A stretch of 19,776 bases of DNA from Paramuribaculum sp. (GTDB taxonomy: Bacteria > Bacteroidota > Bacteroidia > Bacteroidales > Muribaculaceae): assembly GCA_029051965.1 (NCBI GenBank), contig JAIDJZ010000394.1:1-19776 (forward strand). The letters run 5' to 3'. Under the pieces are notes generated by a model, which searched no databases, was not told the DNA's origin, and was given only the letters and a program-made list of their open reading frames with translations. This document shows positions 7,958 to 14,913 of this stretch, one piece after another. The position numbers and the translations under genes are program-made. How positions within the stretch are numbered: position 1 is the first letter of the stretch; every line of letters starts with the position of its first letter.

Positions 7958-8660
7958 CTGACGTTTGGTGGGTTGCCGCGTCGTTGCCTGCGGCAGGGGC
8001 GGGTGGAATCGGTTGTGATCCGGCTTTGACGTCGGCTTCTTTTCGTGTGAGAATGTCAAGAAACATCTTGACGCGGGCCAGATATTCCCGCAGTTCGTTG
8101 CGGAATCTGTTGGCTAAGACGGGAACCGGAGCGGCGTCGAAGGCTATTGCATGCAGTCCGATACGGTCGGCCAGATAGATGGATCGTTCGTTATGGAATT
8201 TCTGAGAGATGATTGTCACGGAGTCAAGGCCATAGACTTTTTTTGCCTTTACGATTGAGTTGAGAGTCCGGGTGCCTTCGTAGTCGGTCAGAATCCTGTC
8301 GGCCGGTATGCCGCGCGCTGTGAGCGAGTCGCGGATTGCCTGCGGTTCGTCGGCGCCGTTTTCTTCAGTGGAACGATAGTCGCCGCCGCTGGCAATGATC
8401 CAGTCTATTTTGCCTGCGTTGAAGAGTTCGGCGGCAGCATTGATGCGTGAGTCGAAATGGAGGTTTCGCGTCCCGTCGGCTGTGTTCGGCGATGTTGCAA
8501 GCAGTAGTCCGACTTTGTTGTGCGGAATGTCGGCTGTCGAAGAAAATGTGCGCCCGTCGGCGTTTGACGCGACAATCCGGTGGATCGCAACAGTAATTGC
8601 GATTATTATGGCCGGAGCGGTGCACGCAATGAGCAGGCGTTTTCTTATGGTTGGATTCAT
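7950..8660 (-). CDS. sanA: SanA/YdcF-family (DUF218) membrane protein
   Basis: 236 residues from ATG 8660 (MNPTIRKRLL); an ATG 33 bp further up is less likely. One N-terminal membrane helix (about 8-28) is followed by an extracytoplasmic DUF218 domain. The SanA signatures are LLLATSPNTADGTRNLHF, a GKIDWIIASGGD segment, DEPQAIRDSLTARGIP, DYEGTRTLNSIVKAKKVYG and ISQKFHNERSIYLADRIG. E. coli SanA is linked to envelope barrier function and vancomycin exclusion at high temperature; the enzymatic activity is unsettled. The last residues (Pro/Ala-rich tail) are unique. It has its own excellent promoter and overlaps the downstream DUF1186 gene by 8 bp, so the two form an operon. Confidence 0.88.
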   Translation of the reverse strand: MNPTIRKRLLIACTAPAIIIAITVAIHRIVASNADGRTFSSTADIPHNKVGLLLATSPNTADGTRNLHFDSRINAAAELFNAGKIDWIIASGGDYRSTEENGADEPQAIRDSLTARGIPADRILTDYEGTRTLNSIVKAKKVYGLDSVTIISQKFHNERSIYLADRIGLHAIAFDAAPVPVLANRFRNELREYLARVKMFLDILTRKEADVKAGSQPIPPAPAAGNDAATHQTSDE

Positions 8661-8700
8661 ATAGGTTTGATCGGAAAAGTGGTGCGTTCGCAACAGGATG

Positions 8701-8732
8701 CAAAATTACTGAAGAAATTGTTTGTTTCCAAA
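8701..8732 (-). promoter_or_regulatory. Promoter of the sanA-DUF1186 unit
   Basis: Minus-strand TTTG (8729-8732), a 20 bp spacer and TAATTTTG (8701-8708) match the Bacteroidetes -33/-7 consensus exactly. The start codon is about 40 bp downstream. Confidence 0.8.
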
Positions 8733-8778
8733 CCGGAAAAAGTGGTGGAATTAGATTATGCGTATGAGGAAAAAGCAG

Positions 8779-8786
8779 TAAATTTG
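8779..8786 (+). promoter_or_regulatory. -7 element of the GNAT gene
   Basis: TAAATTTG matches TAnnTTTG, 24 bp before the GNAT start. A TTA (8756-8758) stands where TTG is expected. The element is divergent from the sanA promoter, with under 50 bp between the two -7 to -33 blocks. Confidence 0.5.
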
Positions 8787-8810
8787 TGTTGATCTAACAG
8801 ATAACTCCAG

Positions 8811-9335
8811 ATGAAAACAGAAACTGACCGACTGAGACTCCGCACGTGGCGGTCCGACGATTTGCCACTGTTTGCGGCCATGAACCGCGATCCGCGTGTG
8901 ATGCGCTATTTCCCGGCCCTGTTAAGCGATTCGGAAAGTGAGGCTTTCTATGGACGAATCATGGATGAATTCGACCGCAACGGGTGGGGACTGTATGCTG
9001 TTGAACTGAAGTCGACCGGCGAGTTTATCGGTTATGTGGGACTTCATGAGATCGGTTTCGAGGCCGACTTTGCGCCGGGGGTCGAGATCGGCTGGCGTCT
9101 CGCCGCGGGATTTCATAACCGCGGTTATGCGACGGAGGCAGCGAAAGCCGTGTTGAAGCTGGCAAAGGAATCGGGCATAGATCGTCTGTATTCGTTTACG
9201 GCCAAGATCAATGCCCCGTCGGAGCGTGTGATGCAGAAGATCGGCATGGCGAAAATAGGAGAGTTTGCCCATCCGAAACTGCCGGCGGATTCTCCGTTGT
9301 CGATCCACGTCCTTTACCGGATTGATTTGCAGTAA
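8811..9335 (+). CDS. GNAT family acetyltransferase (RimJ/RimL-like)
   Basis: 174 residues covering a full Acetyltransf_3-type GNAT domain. It opens with the typical TDRLRLRTWRSDDLPLF. It has the acetyl-CoA pyrophosphate-binding motif A in GWRLAAGFHNRGYATEAAK (R-G-Y-A-T form of Q/R-x-x-G-x-G/A). It ends with the usual NAPSERVMQKIGM segment. It should transfer acetyl from acetyl-CoA to an N-terminal or small-molecule amine; the substrate cannot be told from sequence. It is a single-gene unit divergent from sanA, and its stop lies 6 bases before the converging terminator shared with the rubrerythrin gene. Confidence 0.9.
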   Translation: MKTETDRLRLRTWRSDDLPLFAAMNRDPRVMRYFPALLSDSESEAFYGRIMDEFDRNGWGLYAVELKSTGEFIGYVGLHEIGFEADFAPGVEIGWRLAAGFHNRGYATEAAKAVLKLAKESGIDRLYSFTAKINAPSERVMQKIGMAKIGEFAHPKLPADSPLSIHVLYRIDLQ

Positions 9336-9340
9336 CGAAA

Positions 9341-9404
9341 AAAATGGCTGTCGGAATGGCCTGGCAGCTGTTTCGCACAGCTTCCGTGAAGGCCGTTCCG
9401 ACAG
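9341..9404 (-). terminator. Terminator between GNAT and rubrerythrin genes
   Basis: A 15 bp stem, CTGTCGGAATGGCCT (9348-9362) with AGGCCGTTCCGACAG (9390-9404), has one mismatched position that can wobble. An inner perfect 6 bp hairpin, AGCTGT-ttcgc-ACAGCT (9366-9382), nests inside it. On the minus strand the stem is followed by CCATTTTTTTCG, a good U-tract, so it mainly ends the rubrerythrin-fusion transcript. It may also stop GNAT transcription without a U-tract. Confidence 0.85.
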
Positions 9405-9473
9405 GAAACAGATGTGTGTTGATATGGTATTGTCCAATACGATAATGATGTATTGAACTTCAAAGAGCCGTGG

Positions 9474-10655
9474 TCAATAGTTTTCGGCACGCACTTCAAA
9501 GTAGCTTTGTGCGTGGAAACATACGGGGCATACTTCGGGCGCTTCAGTGCCGATGCAGATATGTCCGCAGTTGCGGCATTCCCAGACCGTCACGCCGCTC
9601 TTGCGGAACACCTCGTGGGCTTCGACATTGCGGAGCAGTCTGCGGTAGCGCTCCTCATGGGTCTTTTCGATCGCCGCCACTCCTCGGAACTGACTGGCCA
9701 GATCATGGAATCCCTCCTCGTCGGCCTCACGTGCGAAGCGGTCGTACATGTCGGTCCACTCATAGTTTTCGCCTTCGGCGGCATGGAGAAGATTGACGGC
9801 CGTGTCGCTGCTTACTCCGCCGAGCGCTTTGCACCATAGCTCGGCATGCTCCTTCTCGTTGGCGGCCGTGTGGTCGAAGATGGCTGCGATCTGTTCGAAA
9901 CCGTTCTTGCGGGCCACGGAAGCGAAGTAGGTGTACTTGTTGCGCGCCATGCTCTCGCCGGCAAAGGCTTCCTGAAGGTTCTTTTCCGTCTTTGTGCCCG
10001 AATAGATGTTGGTCGGTTGGTCAGCGACATTGTCGGTGATCGTGACTTTTTCAAAATCGGAAGCCGGATGCTTGCAGACCGGACAGATGTAATCGTCAGG
10101 CAGCTCGTCGCCGACATATTCAAATCCGCATACTTTGCAGCGCCAGACAGTGTGGCCGGCGGCAGCGGCGGCTGATGGCTGTGGCTTCGGTTTGATGTGC
10201 TGCTGATAGTAACTGTAGGTGACCGATGGCACCGGGCTGAGAACTTCCATCTCTGTTACCTCACCGATAAACATCATGTGGGTGCCGAGATCGATTGTCT
10301 GACCCACCTTCATGCTGATGAACGCATTGGTCCCGTCGGTCACGGCTAAAGTTCCGTTGGTAACACGGCGGCTGCCCGCGAAATCCTTGAATTTGTCAAC
10401 CTCGCGGCCCGATTTGAACCCGAAACGCTCGAACAGGCTGAAAACGGCTTTTTCGCTGATGATCGAAACCGTCAGCACTCCCGATTTCCGGGCCATTTCG
10501 CAGGTCAGTGTGCTTTTGTTAAGGCAGATAGACGCTTGGTTGGGAGTGTCGGTGACCTGCTGGAACGTGTTTGACACGCAGCCATTGTCACGGCCATCGT
10601 AATTGACCGTCACGATATATAATCCGTAAGGGATCTTGAACATTGGATTCTCCAT
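9474..10655 (-). CDS. Flavin reductase-rubredoxin-rubrerythrin-rubredoxin fusion
   Basis: 393 residues in four modules. Residues 1-155 are a flavin reductase-like FMN-binding split barrel ([30 protein letters not shown]). Residues 170-205 are a rubredoxin with C173-x2-C176 and C191-x2-C194. Residues about 222-352 are a rubrerythrin four-helix diiron domain ([38 protein letters not shown]). Residues 357-393 are a second rubredoxin-like domain with C360-x2-C363 and C376-x2-C379. The family knowledge is that rubrerythrin reduces peroxide and needs rubredoxin-type electron donors; flavin reductase-rubredoxin fusions are NAD(P)H-linked donors. Together they would make a self-contained NAD(P)H peroxidase in the cytoplasm. 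An Ala/Pro linker separates modules 1 and 2. A second ATG (10643) is possible. It is a single gene with a PerR-box-like site upstream. Confidence 0.92.
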   Translation of the reverse strand: MENPMFKIPYGLYIVTVNYDGRDNGCVSNTFQQVTDTPNQASICLNKSTLTCEMARKSGVLTVSIISEKAVFSLFERFGFKSGREVDKFKDFAGSRRVTNGTLAVTDGTNAFISMKVGQTIDLGTHMMFIGEVTEMEVLSPVPSVTYSYYQQHIKPKPQPSAAAAAGHTVWRCKVCGFEYVGDELPDDYICPVCKHPASDFEKVTITDNVADQPTNIYSGTKTEKNLQEAFAGESMARNKYTYFASVARKNGFEQIAAIFDHTAANEKEHAELWCKALGGVSSDTAVNLLHAAEGENYEWTDMYDRFAREADEEGFHDLASQFRGVAAIEKTHEERYRRLLRNVEAHEVFRKSGVTVWECRNCGHICIGTEAPEVCPVCFHAQSYFEVRAENY

Positions 10656-10671
10656 AATGAAACAGGGATTA

Positions 10672-10686
10672 AAATAATAATTATGA
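10672..10686 (-). promoter_or_regulatory. PerR-box-like operator upstream of the rubrerythrin fusion
   Basis: Minus-strand TCATAATTATTATTT matches the B. subtilis PerR box TTATAATNATTATAA at 11 of 14 defined positions. It lies 17 bp before the start codon. The gene's peroxide role makes this plausible, but leaders in this phylum are AT-rich and a chance match is possible. No clear -33/-7 pair was found for this gene. Confidence 0.35.
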
Positions 10687-10987
10687 ACGCTTGCGACAGC
10701 TCTTCGGATAGGTCCGGACGCATAGACGCACCCCGATCCTCCGAGGACTATAGCTTCACGTATCTAATAAACACTTATACGCGCCATAACGTTCGCTCAT
10801 TTCGCCCCTTTCCGATCAATGACAAATAGATATTTTTTTTCGATCGACTGATAGAAAACGCTGCCGACGACACTCTATTAAATATTCCACTCTTGGAGTT
10901 TTAGCTTGTGGAGCATTTTTTGTTTTCATGAGCATGGATTTACGCTATCGAACTAAATGATAATACCAAAATAATATCACATTCAAA
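10687..10987. other. Intergenic region between rubrerythrin gene and GTPase cassette
   Basis: About 300 bp that must hold the promoters of two divergent units. I found no TAnnTTTG match on the plus strand; the nearest is TAGCTTGT at 10902-10909 with one mismatch. An 11-base palindrome, TCCTC-C-GAGGA, lies near 10737-10747. A 48-codon plus-strand frame (10683-10829) has no promoter, no recognisable protein features and overlaps the PerR-like site. The right half becomes AT-rich, marking the edge of the accessory cassette. Confidence 0.5.
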
Positions 10988-12037
10988 ATGAACAAATTCA
11001 GAGTAATCGGAGCAGGATCAGCATTCCTTATCCTTGCAGGAATCAGTTGTTGGGCGACAGAAAAATCGTTACACATGCTTTTGCCTCCAGGATGGCCTGA
11101 AATTCTGGTCTGGGGTATCACAATCGCTTTCTTCGCTGTAGCATCAATCGGTACAAAATTAATTGCCGACTCCCTGATGTCGCAAGGCTTTGTAGAAAAC
11201 CGAAAAGGGAAATTATGGGGAGGAATTTTACTGGTCGTATTCTTTTGGCTGATAATGAGTATGCCGACCAATACTCATACGTTCTTCTACAATGATAAGA
11301 TTGGGTCTGTAATTTCCGAAGATATTGAAACCACTAATAAGTATTTGCAGCAGGTCGTCGAATTAGGAACCTCCTCGTCAAAAGTGCTTGATGAAGAGGG
11401 TAAAAGACTGAAAAATATTGTTGAAGAGCAGAGAACACATATAGTTAAGCAGTTTAATGGTGATGAGCCTCCTTATCGGAGAGGAAACGGACAGAAAATC
11501 GCGGATCACCTGAAAGTTATTAATGACGCTCTTAACTCTTCAATTAAGCAGCATCCTGATTACAATAGTACCAATCCTGCCATTCTTAACGGATATCAGG
11601 CGGAAATAGATCGGGCATTGGAGCACGCACTGAGAACACACACAATTTCTGATCAATCCATACAAGCTGCGAGACGTCAGAAAAATCGTCTGACTGCGCT
11701 TAATGATTCAATTAAAGACCACATCGCATCCACCAGTTTGACTGAAGAGGAGATCCGCCAGTGTGAAAAAGAATTGAAAGATGGATATAACATTATCGCT
11801 ACAAACAAAACCTTCATTCAGTTTGATAAAGACTCGGATGATGAAGAGGTCTACACAAATGAAAATGCAACGACCAGAACCAAAAGAATGTCTTCGGTAA
11901 TCGATGTGTTTTTTGTGGATTTTCTGGGTGGGAAGTTCCCCGGGGCATTCTGGTACTATGTCATACTATCGATTCTGGTTGACATAGCGGCCTTTATATT
12001 TTTTGACATCGCATTTATGAAGAAAAACAATAACTGA
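10988..12037 (+). CDS. Four-helix membrane protein with large extracytoplasmic helical domain
   Basis: 349 residues, not recognised as a known family. Membrane helices are visible at about 6-23, 38-59, 75-91 and 321-343. Positive charges at the N-terminus, in the loop 60-75 (NRKGK) and at the C-terminus (MKKNNN) place both ends inside. This leaves residues 92-320 outside, in the periplasm if the protein is in the inner membrane. That domain is strongly helical and charged (DEEGKRLKNIVEEQRTHIV, IQAARRQKNRLTALNDSIKD), probably coiled coil. First gene of the cassette, 7 bp before the GTPase gene. It may be the membrane receptor or platform of the system; no enzymatic motif was seen. Confidence 0.8.
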   Translation: MNKFRVIGAGSAFLILAGISCWATEKSLHMLLPPGWPEILVWGITIAFFAVASIGTKLIADSLMSQGFVENRKGKLWGGILLVVFFWLIMSMPTNTHTFFYNDKIGSVISEDIETTNKYLQQVVELGTSSSKVLDEEGKRLKNIVEEQRTHIVKQFNGDEPPYRRGNGQKIADHLKVINDALNSSIKQHPDYNSTNPAILNGYQAEIDRALEHALRTHTISDQSIQAARRQKNRLTALNDSIKDHIASTSLTEEEIRQCEKELKDGYNIIATNKTFIQFDKDSDDEEVYTNENATTRTKRMSSVIDVFFVDFLGGKFPGAFWYYVILSILVDIAAFIFFDIAFMKKNNN

Positions 12038-12044
12038 AAGTAAT

Positions 12045-12965
12045 ATGGCAGATAATCTTGACCTTAAGCTGGGTGACATAACAGTAGATGATGAAACCCA
12101 AATAAATAGTGGGATTCAGAATGATGATATGACTTCCGAACCAGAGAATACTAATACCGTTATTGATGAAGACGATATCAAGATCGGTGATAAGAGAGCT
12201 CCTATCGTAATGCTGTTCGGTCCTCCGACGAGTGGAAAATCAATGACTCTCGTTCGTCTTGCCCGTTATCTTAGAAAGCAAGGCTACACGGTAAAAGCTG
12301 ATCCGACTTTTAAATCAGATAACAGATATAAGGAGCGTTGTGAACAGTTCCACCGGAATCTCAATACGACTGAAGCTCTTAAAGGTAATGGCCTGAATGA
12401 GTTCCTGATGTTGAAGGTTATCAATCACGGTGCTACAGTCTGTCAGATTCTGGAGGCCCCCGGCGAGCATTATTTCAATCCTCAGAAACCGGAAGAGGTC
12501 AGCGCGCGCAATTTCCGTCCGTATCTGACAGAGATTATCCGCAAGCTATCTAATCGTAAAATTTGGGTTTTTATTACAGAAGCCGAATGGGATGTGCATG
12601 CATCCGTAAAAGATTCATATGTCTCTCGAATCAGAGGTTGCAAACACCAACTGATGAGACCTACAGACAGGGTTGTAATCCTATACAATAAAGTAGATCA
12701 AAAGGAAGAGTTGTTCGAAAACGGGGAACTCCACTTTTCATCTGCCGAAAGGGCAATGAAAGATGAATATGATGGTCTGTCAGGTGTGTTCAGGAACAGT
12801 AACCCTATTACCAGTTTATGGAGACCTTACAACTATAAATTCGTTCCTTTCTGCACAGGATATTATACTACTCAGCTTGGTCGCGAATACATGAAGTATA
12901 ATGAGAGTGAGGAACACTATCCTCGCCTTTTATGGACAGTGCTTATGAAATGTATAAAAGGATAA
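12045..12965 (+). CDS. P-loop GTPase of the cassette
   Basis: 306 residues, cytoplasmic. The first about 50 residues are acidic and probably disordered. The GTPase core then shows Walker A G59-P-P-T-S-G-K-S66, a switch II-like LEAPGE (E137-A-P-G140, Glu in place of the usual Asp of DxxG) and the guanine-specificity motif N215-K-V-D218. This pattern is that of TRAFAC-type GTPases, such as those in predicted bacterial conflict systems (DO-GTPase families), though I cannot confirm the family. The C-terminal third has HFSSAERAMKDEYDGLSG and an aromatic-rich tail (TSLWRPYNYKFVPFCTGYYTTQ). Sitting between two membrane-protein genes with 4-7 bp gaps, it is likely the nucleotide-driven switch of the system. 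Confidence 0.85.
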   Translation: MADNLDLKLGDITVDDETQINSGIQNDDMTSEPENTNTVIDEDDIKIGDKRAPIVMLFGPPTSGKSMTLVRLARYLRKQGYTVKADPTFKSDNRYKERCEQFHRNLNTTEALKGNGLNEFLMLKVINHGATVCQILEAPGEHYFNPQKPEEVSARNFRPYLTEIIRKLSNRKIWVFITEAEWDVHASVKDSYVSRIRGCKHQLMRPTDRVVILYNKVDQKEELFENGELHFSSAERAMKDEYDGLSGVFRNSNPITSLWRPYNYKFVPFCTGYYTTQLGREYMKYNESEEHYPRLLWTVLMKCIKG

Positions 12966-12969
12966 TGGC

Positions 12970-14388
12970 ATGAGTACGGTTGATATATATATTCACGGAA
13001 CCCCGAGAGGTCATCAGATCTGGGGTAGTGGGAGCAATCATGATTATATAAGCATTTTTTACAATCATGATTCAGAGGCAAAGGAGCCGGCTGTGCTTCA
13101 GGCGGATATTTGCGGTGGAGATTCGTTCTACACTTATATCCGCAGCAAGAAGGTCTTTGATGCCGGTGGGCGTCCCGGAGCATTTTTCGCGCTTACAGTA
13201 AGTTTTAAGAAGGCTTATTGCACTAATGTTTATATGTTATATCAGCTATTTGAGGCTGTCTATAATCAGTTATGTGTAGGATCTATAATAGCGAAGGATG
13301 GAACGACAGAGAAATTTTTGGTAGATGATTTCACGAATGCGCGTTCCGGCACATCGGCGACTGTTGATAAGATTCAGGCAGCTTTCAGTCAGAAGATTGA
13401 AGAGCTGATTGCTCCAAGCCTTATGGAATTGACCTCGGGCGATACAATCAACAGACCCCAAAAAACTGTCAGCCTTTTGGAAGTTGACAGTCCATTGTTT
13501 TTTGACTGGTTCAAAAAGCATTCTCTCATTGTTTCTCCGAATACGCAACCATTGGCTTTATCCTATGAAGGGGTGGTCAGGGAGTTGAAAGAGGCTAATG
13601 CCAGTAAAAAGGTTCTTACTGAAGACAATGCTAAATTGCAGTCTGATTTGGACACTATTACTCGGAAAAACGATGAACTGTCTCAAGAGCTCCAATTGTT
13701 GTCTTCTTCTATCGGAAAGAAAAATAGTGGCAAAGTCGATCAATTGCAACAGGAACTGGATAAAGTCACAGAAGAACGCGATTCTCTTAAAACAAGAATT
13801 GCGGAAGCTGCGAATTCGATTGACATGATTGACAAGCCAATAAAAACTCTTGCCCGCCTTCTGGCGGGTCGATTTCCTAAGGATGATTGTTCGGAAGCTA
13901 AGGAAAATAATGAAAATACACCGAAAGTTCTTAAGACTTCTTTACGTACAATATGGCGTGACAGGCTTAATAGTATACTTCTCGGTGCTATTTTTATTCT
14001 TTCTGTTGTTATACTATATTTTGTTTTAGATAATCGCCATTCAGATGTTGTGGTAAAAGAAACACCGAAGAAAATTGCTGAAATCGAATTAGAAACAGAC
14101 ACAGCCAATTATGCCGATCGTGATATCTGTAGGATAGATATTGAGGACGGTGGCGATATAGTTGAAAAAGGTAAAGAATATAGTTTGCGGGTCTGTCCGA
14201 AAGAAACATTTCCGTCCGGAGTAAAGATTCCTGCGGGAGTGTGGAAAGTTGAGGTGGAAACCGATCACCCGTTTAATAATGGCGACCGGTTTACTGTTCC
14301 GTCTGAACTTAATTCAGGGACAAATATACAGATTATGTATCAAGTTGCAGATTCGGTCTATCTGAGTCGAGTGATAACTATAGAATAA
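12970..14388 (+). CDS. Bitopic membrane protein: cytoplasmic domain, coiled coil, outside beta domain
   Basis: 472 residues. Residues 1-125 form an alpha/beta domain starting VDIYIHGTPRGHQIWGS, which faintly resembles the GAP1-N1 (GTPase-associated) pattern H-G-Y-x-x-G-H; this is inference. Residues 126-200 are a second soluble region. A coiled coil covers about 203-287 (LTEDNAKLQSDLD, VDQLQQELDKVTEERDSLK). A single membrane helix lies at 335-353 with basic residues before it (RTIWRDR), so the N-terminus is inside. The outside C-terminus (354-472) looks beta-rich and Ig-like (GVWKVEVETDHPF). The whole plan and N-terminal sequence recur in the gene at 14914. The start lies 4 bp after the GTPase stop, which suggests the two proteins work together. 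Confidence 0.82.
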   Translation: MSTVDIYIHGTPRGHQIWGSGSNHDYISIFYNHDSEAKEPAVLQADICGGDSFYTYIRSKKVFDAGGRPGAFFALTVSFKKAYCTNVYMLYQLFEAVYNQLCVGSIIAKDGTTEKFLVDDFTNARSGTSATVDKIQAAFSQKIEELIAPSLMELTSGDTINRPQKTVSLLEVDSPLFFDWFKKHSLIVSPNTQPLALSYEGVVRELKEANASKKVLTEDNAKLQSDLDTITRKNDELSQELQLLSSSIGKKNSGKVDQLQQELDKVTEERDSLKTRIAEAANSIDMIDKPIKTLARLLAGRFPKDDCSEAKENNENTPKVLKTSLRTIWRDRLNSILLGAIFILSVVILYFVLDNRHSDVVVKETPKKIAEIELETDTANYADRDICRIDIEDGGDIVEKGKEYSLRVCPKETFPSGVKIPAGVWKVEVETDHPFNNGDRFTVPSELNSGTNIQIMYQVADSVYLSRVITIE

Positions 14389-14397
14389 ATTTAGTGT

Positions 14398-14910
14398 ATG
14401 ATAAAAAGAGTCTTGTTATTATTTTTTTCCTCTCTGCTGATTTGTTTTACTTCATGTGAGAAAAAAGCATCAAAGCCGCCATATAATCTTGATCAGAACT
14501 TGAAGAATGGAATCAAAATTTCATATGAAGATTTAGGTGGGGTTAAGGTCATACCTGTGAAACTTAATGGTGTTACTATGAGTATGATATATGACACTGG
14601 CTGCTCTGGTGTGCACATATCATTGAACGAACTTCAGACATTAGTGAAGAACGGGAAAATAGGTGCAGAGGATGTGATCGGAGTTGCCTATTCGACAATT
14701 GCTGACGGTTCGATTGTCCAGAATGGGTTGATAAATATCAAACAGATTGAGATCGGAGGTAAAGACGAGTCGATAGTTCTCAATAATGTGGAAGCCAGTG
14801 TTGCCTTGAATCAGGATGCTCCGATACTACTGGGTAATGCCGTTCTTGATGAACTGGCTTCTGTGGAAGTTGACAATGTGGAAAAGACGATTAACTTTTA
14901 CAAGAAATAA
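14398..14910 (+). CDS. Lipoprotein retropepsin-like aspartic protease
   Basis: 170 residues. A lipoprotein signal ends at C20 (SSLLICFTSC). The mature part is one retropepsin-like domain: VKVIPVKLNGVTMSMIYDTGCSGVHIS carries the active-site D66-T-G in the form DTGCSG, where Ala is usual after Gly. DAPILLGNAVLDEL (L144-L-G-N147) is the second conserved element (usually LLGxxFL). As with other single-domain retropepsin-like proteases, it should act as a homodimer. It would sit in the periplasm or on the outer membrane. It lies between the two bitopic-protein genes with gaps of 9 and 3 bp, so their outside domains, or the gene 1 periplasmic domain, are candidate substrates or partners. The protease call is strong; the substrate is unknown. 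Confidence 0.85.
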   Translation: MIKRVLLLFFSSLLICFTSCEKKASKPPYNLDQNLKNGIKISYEDLGGVKVIPVKLNGVTMSMIYDTGCSGVHISLNELQTLVKNGKIGAEDVIGVAYSTIADGSIVQNGLINIKQIEIGGKDESIVLNNVEASVALNQDAPILLGNAVLDELASVEVDNVEKTINFYKK

Positions 14911-14913
14911 ACT

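Noticed and set aside
8922..9437. 171-residue minus-strand frame over the GNAT gene
   Set aside because: It is antisense to a well-conserved GNAT domain, runs through the terminator hairpin and shows no family features.
10683..10829. 48-codon plus-strand ORF between the rubrerythrin gene and the cassette
   Set aside because: No promoter, no protein features, high Arg/Ser content, and it overlaps the PerR-like site.
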